From Parapristionchus giblindavisi (taxonomy: Eukaryota > Nematoda > Chromadorea > Rhabditida > Diplogasteridae): DNA of 64,000 nucleotides. The stretch is taken from contig CALSFV010000306.1 in NCBI GenBank assembly GCA_943737045.1, positions 152,001 to 216,000 of the forward strand, given 5' to 3'. This document shows positions 52,804 to 62,200 of the stretch, piece by piece. The notes under the pieces are model-generated. The model was given only the letters and a program-made list of their open reading frames with translations. It did not search any database and was not told where the DNA came from. The translations under genes and the position numbers were made by a program. Position 1 is the first letter of the stretch, and every line of letters starts with the position of its first letter.

Positions 52804-55800
52804 TCAATCAATCAATAATCAATCAATCAATCAATAATCAATCAATCAATCAATCAATAATCAATCAATCAACCAATCAATCAATAATCAATCAATCAAT
52901 AATGATACCTTTTCTCCATTAGAATGACTTTGATAACTACTCAATTGTCTACATAAATATAGTTTATTATTATTCAATACAGCCCAACATTGATTCCATT
53001 GAGAGATTCTATTCAACTTCTTCGTATCTAATGATACTCCAAGTGATAATTCCTCAAATAATCAATATGATTAATCAATCAATAAATAGATAGACAGACC
53101 ACCCACTATGACTATTTAAAGATAAGATATAGTGGAAGTGTACCTGATGTAACAATGCTCCTTGTTTGACAGTATCACTACTTCTAATCGATAAAGGTCC
53201 CTTATTATTAGATGGTAAAGGATATCGATTAGTGACTACAGTAGTTCGTGATCTTCTTCTTCTATCTTTCTTATCTGATAATACATCTCGAGATGTTGAT
53301 GTCTTCTGTAATCATCGAGATTGATTAAGACCACTAATATCAAACTATTCTTTTATTTTATCATTTTTATATTATCTATTATTCAATGAATGAAAATCAA
53401 TAAAATATGATAATGTGAAGAAACAAGATATACAAGTAGACCAATATATCTATATGATATTATATGAATAAAGTGTAATATAGATACATGATCATCGTTA
53501 GAATGAGAGAATAGAGCTATAATCCTATGTAGTCGTTGCGTTGTTCCTCGTGTATCACCTTCTACAATCAAATATTATATGAATAAATGGATTGAATAAT
53601 GAATACTATTATATCTATATACCAAATCATACATGGGCTCAAACATGGGGATGTGTAAAATTACGTGATTTTCGAAAAAAAATTTTTTAATGCCCCCCCC
53701 CTTTTTTTACAGTCGAGCTCCATGTAAGTACCAAATACATAATACAAATAATAAGTGTTTGTTCCAAGATAAAAGATGATAATAAAGGATGAGATATATG
53801 ATAATGATACCGTTATCAGAAGGTGGAATAGATATATTAGTATTGATTGATGTATCTGATTGAACTGTCTTCCTTCTTCTTTTATCCTTTTCTTTATCTT
53901 CTTTCAATACATTCAATTCTCCTCGTAATGGATCACTTCTAAACCATCATTCATCAATGTATAGATCAATAAATCAATCAATCAATCAATCAATTAAAAA
54001 TCAAATATCCATTAAAGATCAAATAGTAGATGAATGTCATCGTTATTGATAATGATAAAGACTCTTGATGATATGAATGACAAAGAGAAAGAGATAAAAG
54101 ATATGAAGAATAAGAATAGATGATAGAGGGATTACATTCCATCATTACAAACATCTACATAATCTCCCTCTCCCTCTCCCTCCCTCTCCCTTTCCCTCTC
54201 TCACTCTCCATTCTAGTAGAGTGTCTAAATTGGTCTGACTGCCCTTTCATGCAACTTGTCAAGCGTTTCTATGATGATCAAAGCATGACTAAAAGAGAGA
54301 GAGAAGGAGAGGGAGAGGGAGAGGGAGAGGGAGAGGGAGAGGGAGAGGGAGAGGGAGAGGGAAGATGAACATGAGCAGAGAGACAAAGCAAAGAATAGAG
54401 TATTGAATAGATAGAGAATTGAAATGAATGAATGATATGGAAGAAAGAAGGAGAGGCAGAAGGAGGGAGAGGGAGAGATTACAAGTGTATGGAATACAAG
54501 TATAAATATGATATGAATGATTAATTGATTGAATGTCATGAATAGATATTACAGTCAATCATATCATATTGAATATCCATTCCATTGTAGTTGATAGAAT
54601 GAATAGAGACCACCAATATCATATGAAGGGAGAGGGAGAGAGGAGAGGGAGTAAAGGGAGAGAGGAGGATGAAAGAGAAGAGTACAATATAATTAATAAG
54701 GAATGAAGAGGATTATGGAATGGATATGAGATGAATTGTTTAATGAAGAGAATTCAATATGATCATAAATGAAGAGAAGAAAAGAGAAGAGAATGAATGG
54801 TACTCAGAAGGACAAAATGGCGCCAATACTATAGGATACATGGAGAAAGAGGTAGAAGAGTACAGGGAGAGGTAGAGGTAGAGGTAGAGATAGAGGTAGA
54901 GTTGGAATAGGAAAGGATTGAGTAGGAGTAGAGCTCAATTACCGACTTGCGCACACTTAGAAAGGCTGACAACTTATTGTCTTCTTCTTTCACGGATCCA
55001 ACTCTCTCCCTCTCCTTCTCCCTCTCCTTTTACCATCAACTCTTACTAGTTGACTCCTCACATACACTTAACCTCTTCCTTCTCTCATCTCGACTGTAAT
55101 CGTGTAATTGAAGATGAAGAAGAGTGAATGAATACATACATTCATTACGTCATCCATCCCATCAATCTAGAGATCAAAGATCAAAGATCAATCATGAGAA
55201 GGAATGATGATGATGAAGAAGGGAGAGGGAGAGGGCGTATATGATATGCATATCATGTATGAGAAGAGAAGACAAGAGGATAAAAAGTGAAGTGGAATAT
55301 AAGAATATAAGAGAAGAGAATGAAGATGAAGGAAGGAATTGTCGAGAGTGAAACAGATGCCATATAAGGAGGAGAAGGAGGAAGAAGGAGAGGGAGAGGG
55401 AGAGGGAGAGGGAGAGGGAGAGGGAGAGGGAGAGGGAGAGGGAGAGGGAGAGGGAGAGGGAGAGGGAGAGGGAGAGGGAGAGGGAGAGGGAGAGGGAGAG
55501 GGAGAGGGAGAGGGAGAGGGGTCTTATCTGATCAAATTGAGAATAGTGGAAGAGAAGGAGGAAGAGGAGGCAGAAGAATGAATGAATGGAGGGAGGAACA
55601 CAAGTTATGAGACTATTTCTTTATTTCATTCTAATCAAACAAATGAATATGAAGATGGAGATGATTATGGATAAACATGGACAACTTTTGTCGTTGGAAA
55701 TTAAAATTGTGTAGATTGGAAGCATAAATCGGGAGGGACATTGTCAAGTTCATGGACTTCCTACACAATTATTTTCATTTTTTAGTTAATATTGGATAAA

Positions 55801-58025
55801 CCGGATGGGATTTGTCGTTAGTGAGAATGATGTCCATGTATGATCATGAAGATATCATATACATAGATGAATAAAAGAAAGAATATTAAATTCAATTGAT
55901 ACATCATAAATGTACAATAATAGAATAGAGAATAAAAGAAATAAATGTGAATGAATGAATGGAGTGAAGCACAGATATAGAGGTACACTCCCATATGGTA
56001 ATTATACTCTCTCTCTATTGAGCACCTGCCCTCAGGGATAACAAGAGGAGGAAGAGGGAGGGGAGAGGGAGAGGGAGAGGGAGGGAGAGGGAGAGGGAGA
56101 GGGAGAGGGAGAGGGAGAGGGAGAGGGAGAGGGAGAGGGAGAGGGAGAGGGAGAGAGAGAGGGAGAGGGAGAGGGAGAGGGAGAGAGAGAGGGAGGGGAA
56201 GAGGGAGAGAAGGTGGGGAAAGACTCATTACGTATCCTCTATACTCATAGGTATACGAGTATCCGAAAGTGGCACTGAGGTCATTCTTCTCTCCTTCTCC
56301 CCCCTTCGGCATTATTCACTCCCCCCCCCCCCCCCATCTCTCCCTCTCCCTCTCCCTCTCCCTTTGCATGCGCGAACGCTAATGTGACCCCATGTACTAT
56401 GGAAATAGAATAGACAGAGGGAGAGAGAGAATTGAAATGTTAGATTAGTGGGTGAAATGAGTGAGAAGGCCAATAGAGACATGAATGGATGGATAGATGG
56501 ATATTATTGATTGATACCTGTGTATAATGGATGAAGTATTGATAGTATCATTAGATGATACTGGGAATGATGATGATGTTGCTAATACATAGGATTTAGG
56601 ACGAGGACGTCTCATTGATGAAGGAGATTGATTAATCAATAATGATGATGATGATGATCCATCTATAATATCATTCATCTATCTATCATTTCAATTATAT
56701 TCATAGAATATCATCATAATCTATTCTTCATTAATCATTATTTGTGTATTAACTTCTGTGTAGGTACAAATATACTTATCGAATATAACAAATTTCGATT
56801 CAAATCAATTCAAACTATATGAAAAGAAAGAAAATAATGGAGAGTAAAAGATAGAATATATGATTAAAAGATGAATGTTCATACAAATCTCTAACATCTC
56901 ATTTATAGTTTAAATTGATATAGAAAAAGTAATAGAGACCACTCATGAATCCCATATCGAAATGGTAAAACAACGGACTACTGAGAGGATTATCAGAGTT
57001 CCAATCATATTCCCAAATATTCAATTTACAAAAGAGCGCCTTTGTCTGCGATATCAAGCATGATCAATATGATGAATTAGAATAAAATAAATAATGCGCG
57101 ATATGTAGAATATTTTTGGTATCTTTCAGTTTTTTTTTTACATTGGACCACATAAGACAATCGAAATAGAGATGGTTCAAATGATATAACTTGATCTATT
57201 GAATATGTATGATACCAGATTGTGAGTTGATTGATGATATAGGAGTGATAAGTGATAATGAAGGACTTAGAGGAGTTGATGATGATGATGATGAAGTAGA
57301 TGGATCAACTACTGAAATCATTCATTATATTCATTGATTGAAAGGGGATGAAATGAGTGATAGAAAGACAATCCACCCTTATAATCTTTCATCAATGTTC
57401 ACATTTCATCTAAAACAAATTGAGGAGGAAGAGGAGAACGAAGAGGAGGAGGAGAGGGAAGGGGGAGTTGCCCTATAGCCATATGCTACATACATTGTAT
57501 ACAATTAGTGAGTGATCTCATCATAGATGATTAGTAAATGAGAATGAAGAGAGATAGATAGAGGGATGAAGAGGAAGAAGAAGAAGAACACGGCTGGTGA
57601 TAAGATGAAAAGAAGAAGATGAGAAGATGAAGGAAGAGGAAGAGGGAGAAGATCAAGTAAATGAAATAACACACTAATCATAAGATGAACGAGAATGAAT
57701 AGAAATGAATAGATTGAATGATATGATAGTGGATTAAAGAGAATGATGAATGAAATGATTGAAAGAGAATGGAATGAAAGAGAAGAAGAAAGAATATAGA
57801 AGAAGTGGCAGGTGATATGAGTAGGAGAGGAGAACACGGAGAGGGAGAGGGAGAGGGAGAGGGAGAGGGAGGGGGGGAGGGAGAGGGAGAGGAAGAGATT
57901 GGTTAGAAGACCTACCATTTGAGCACCGGTCAAGCCTGGTCAAGACTAAATATATAGACAGATATACAGAGGGAGAGAGACTAAGAGGGAGAGGGGATAG
58001 TAAGAAGGTAGTAGAAAGAGAAGTA

Positions 58026-58069
<44 letters not shown>

Positions 58070-59164
58070 GGGATGGAAAAGTGATATCCTCATTTTCTTC
58101 TTCTTCTTCTTCATAGTCAATCTATACGAGGTCTATGGGTCAAGTTATTCTACTTATCATTGAGAAATAGATGAACAAGTACATCAATAAATCATAATAA
58201 CCGTAAATTCGTCTTCCTCTTCAATTATATTAATAAAATACATCAAATCAATTATGAGCAATACAGCACGCTGTTGAAATAATATATCCCTATCACAATA
58301 TTCAATATATAATGTTCATTCATTTCCATACATTTTGTTCAGTATTTTACAAATTTGATTGATTGAATGAATCTATTTAGTCAATATCTAATCATGAAGA
58401 ATAAGAAATATATAGAAGATCATACAGATAGATCATATATATAGAGAGAGGAAGGGATAAGGAAGTAGAAGAGAAACGGAAGTTGTCCATTTAATATGAT
58501 ATAGAATAATAGTACTTGTTAGAACAAATGAATAGAATGAATAAACAATTATATTGAATGAAAGAGATGAATGAAGATGATAAGATGACACAGTAAATGA
58601 GATGATAGTAGAGAGAGGGAGGGGAGGAGGGAGAGGGAGAGAAGGTAGAGGGAGAGAGGGAGGGAGGGGGAAATGAAAAGGTAGAAGTGAACTGGAAGCA
58701 GCTGACTCTCAAAGTGAGAAGGAATCACAGAGTTTTGTGCGATAGAGCGAGAGATTTGATGGAGATAATAGAGGGAAGAAGTATGAAGAGACCATATGGT
58801 AGATCATGTATGACAAGAAGGAGAGGGAGAGAAGGAGAGGGAGAGGGAGGAAGGAGAGGGAGAGGGAGGAAGGAGAAGGAGAGGGAGAGAAGGAGAGGGG
58901 GAGGGAGAGAAGGAGAGGGGGAGAGGAGAGGGAGAGAGGGTCAGAGGGGAGAGTTTAGTAAAGGAGTAGGAGGGGGAATGGAAGTAAAAGGTATTGGTGA
59001 GTAATTGTAGCATAAAGTACTCGTTATGTCACTATCTATCCATATAGAAAGTGATTGAATGAATAGAATAAAGATATTGATAGAATGAATGAAGAAGAAG
59101 AAATAGATCAAATGAATTGACACTGTGAATAAGATGTGAAAGGAACGAATGAGAGGGAGAGGGA

Positions 59165-59227
<63 letters not shown>

Positions 59228-62200
59228 AGGGAGAGAGAGGGAGAAGGGAGAGAAGGAGACAAACAAGGATAAGAACAACCAAGAATGGGAATGAATAGAC
59301 GAAGACTGTAACGAAACACTTGTAGAATACAGAGGGATAGAGAAGGTTAGAATGGATGAGGGAGAGGGAGAGAGTGAGAAGGGGAGAGATAGAGAGCCTT
59401 GAACCGATTCACACTTTGTGCAATGCCTTCCATGAGAATAGAAGGAGAAGAAGAAGAAGAAGAAGATAATGAGAAGACGAAGGAATGAAATGGATGGAAG
59501 AGATTATACTATGAATATATATATAGTAGTAATAGAGTAGATGATGATAATGAAGAAGAAGAGGAAGAGAGGTAGATAGAAGGAGGAGGAGATGGATACT
59601 ACAATTAGAAGAGATTGAAAAGAGATGAAAGAAAGAAGGAAAGAAGAGAAATAGATAATCAGTTAAAGTAACAAAGAATGAAGACAAGAGTTGTAGAGAA
59701 TATAAAGGAAATCGTAGGATGGGTTGGATGGAAGAGGAGAAGGAGGGAGAGAGAGGGAGAGGGAGAGGGAGAGGGAGAGAGAGAGGGAGAGGGAGAGAGA
59801 GGGAGAGAGGGAGGGAGAGAGAGAGAGAGGAGGGAGAGAGAGAGAGAGAGAAGGAGGGAGAGAGAGAGAGGGTGGCAGGGAGGGGTGGCAGAGGGGGGGG
59901 GGGGAGTAAAAGACAAGGGAAAGATAAAGGGAGTAGAAGAATGGTGTATAAGGGAGGAGGAATTTGTCCCCCAAGGGAGAAGGATAAGATTAGAATAGAA
60001 CAGAAGAAGAAGAAGAAGAAGGAGAAGGAGAAGACAATGAATAGATAGATAGAAGAAGACATGGAGGAATAGATAGAGATATGAATAGATTGATTGATTG
60101 ATATTATAGATGAAGAGTTCAAAGTTGAGGAATGAATGAATGAATGAATACCTTGATTAGATGGTAATTGATAACTATTATGAATAGCTGCTCTGAATGA
60201 AGCTTGTCTTCTTCCATTCAATCCATTCATATCCTTAATATACATATACATTATATAAACCTTATATACAACTTAATCATCCATCCACATTTCCCCCATT
60301 TGATTTCAAATAAATCAAAACTATGATAGTATAGATCAAGTGTTTAATCAATAAATATTAATGATGGATCATATATATTGAGTATATCTAATCATGCATA
60401 GAGGATATACAAAATGTCTCAATCACTCGTGTCCTAGATCAATTTTGGAAAGATCTTACTGGTCCCCCCCAATATCGTTACATCGATTAATTCATTTTTT
60501 CGTACACTTAAATTGAGAAAAGGTATGAGTGGACCAAAGGTGGAATTCCTCTCATGATAGAGATATGATATGGAGATCATATCAACTACTTCACATTCAA
60601 TAGATATACAATATGAGAGGAATCGCGAGAAAATCGACCGTTTCGGAGGGTCCGCGGCGGTAGAAATTTCGACCCCCTGAAAATTTCAGATTAAGTACTT
60701 TGAACGATGCTCTATCGAACTGCGTTGGCCGAATTTGCATATCTGCTCTCATTTTCGAGTAGCGGTCGGTCAAAGTTGGCTGGTACGGTATTTTTGGCTC
60801 GAGTGTGCGTCAGAAAAATGATCATAACTCCGTTCAAAATAATGATAGAATTTTTTTCAAAAAAAGGATCGAAAGAGGAGAATTTGGGCAACATTTCCCA
60901 GTTGATGACGTCATTTGTCGACCGTGCGCCGGTGCGGGGCGGTCGGTTTTATGAAAAAGTGACGTAACTTTCCTAATCGGAAAAAATGCACTTTTCTTCT
61001 ATGCGCGTTTTGTAGCACCCATATGTGTCTAAAAATGACCCAAGTTTCAGAGGATTTGAGAAATGCAAAAAAAAATGGCGTTGATTTTAGTGACGCGACC
61101 TCGGAACTGTCAATGAAAAGAACGGCGTACTCCTTTATCAAGAAACAGCAAAGGAGCTTAAATGACTGAAAAACATCCGAAAAAACATTACGAGCTCAAA
61201 ATACCCATATATGACAGTTATTTGAAACACAAAATCACCGAATTCCGAAAATTTTGAAAAAAAACATATTTTGCTTTTCCACGTGGAAAAAACGTTTCAG
61301 TAATGTTATTTAATCTTTATAATATTTCTTATAATGTTTTTGAACATTTATGTTTTTGGAAGTGAAGGCCTACCTGCTCTTAGAGCCGAGATATCCGCCA
61401 TCGAGATTACACGCGCGCGCCCCAACTCCGCCCGACTGCTCATCATCCGCTCTCTCACTCCCACACGCTCTTTCGTGAACAGACAGGGAGAGAAAAAAAG
61501 GAGAAGGGAGACTAACATCTGGCAACTACACAAAATGGATATGTTAGAAAACTCTGAGCGAACAGAGTTGCATTTGAACAACAAAGAACGAGTGTGAGCC
61601 CCCCCCCCCCCCAAACTTTCCTCGCGCTCTCTCTCTCTCTCTCTTCAAGGAATGATGAAGTACAATGTCAAAACTAATGTTAGATAAGATACATTTATTA
61701 GAGAAATCAGTCACAATTGAAAACAATTAACATTGAAATAACATATTACAAAGACATCCGTTGTATCATGTTACTATGTTACTATTACTATTACTATTAC
61801 TATGTTTAGTAAATCAATTGATCTCTCACCTTCCCCCCACCCTCTTTTAATAATTTTATTCTTTCACATATTTTTTTGCGCTCGAACACTTTGTACTTGT
61901 TGAAACACCCTTGCGATGTACGATAAATAAATAAATAAAATAAGCAAAATCATTCGAAGCGTCGAGGTAAAGAGGTACCGCTCTAAAACACCGAGCGGGT
62001 TCGAACCCCGGTTCGATCCAAATCTTTTGCTGATTTTTACAGACACAGAAAACGTGTTCCAAGGTATTTTTTCGTGATAAGAATGATGAAACAAGATGTT
62101 TTGAGTCATTCTGAGCTGGAAAACGTTCATTTTATGGCAACACATCTCTTCTGAAAGGGTGAGTTGGGGCGCGCGCGTGTAATCTCGATGGCGGATATCT

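Noticed and set aside
52741..52905. Telomere-like or centromere satellite
   Set aside because: The AATC tetramer is a local intron microsatellite and neither TTAGGC nor longer satellite units are present.
60707..60967. 86-codon frame in the left palindrome arm, repeated at 62623-62883
   Set aside because: Present in both arms because they are reverse complements. The composition does not resemble a known protein and there is no transposase motif. The 76-codon frames at 60911-61141 and 62449-62679 are the same case.
61955..62020. Functional tRNA gene
   Set aside because: The B-box and one arm are visible, but the acceptor stem, D-arm and a 7-base anticodon loop cannot be formed.
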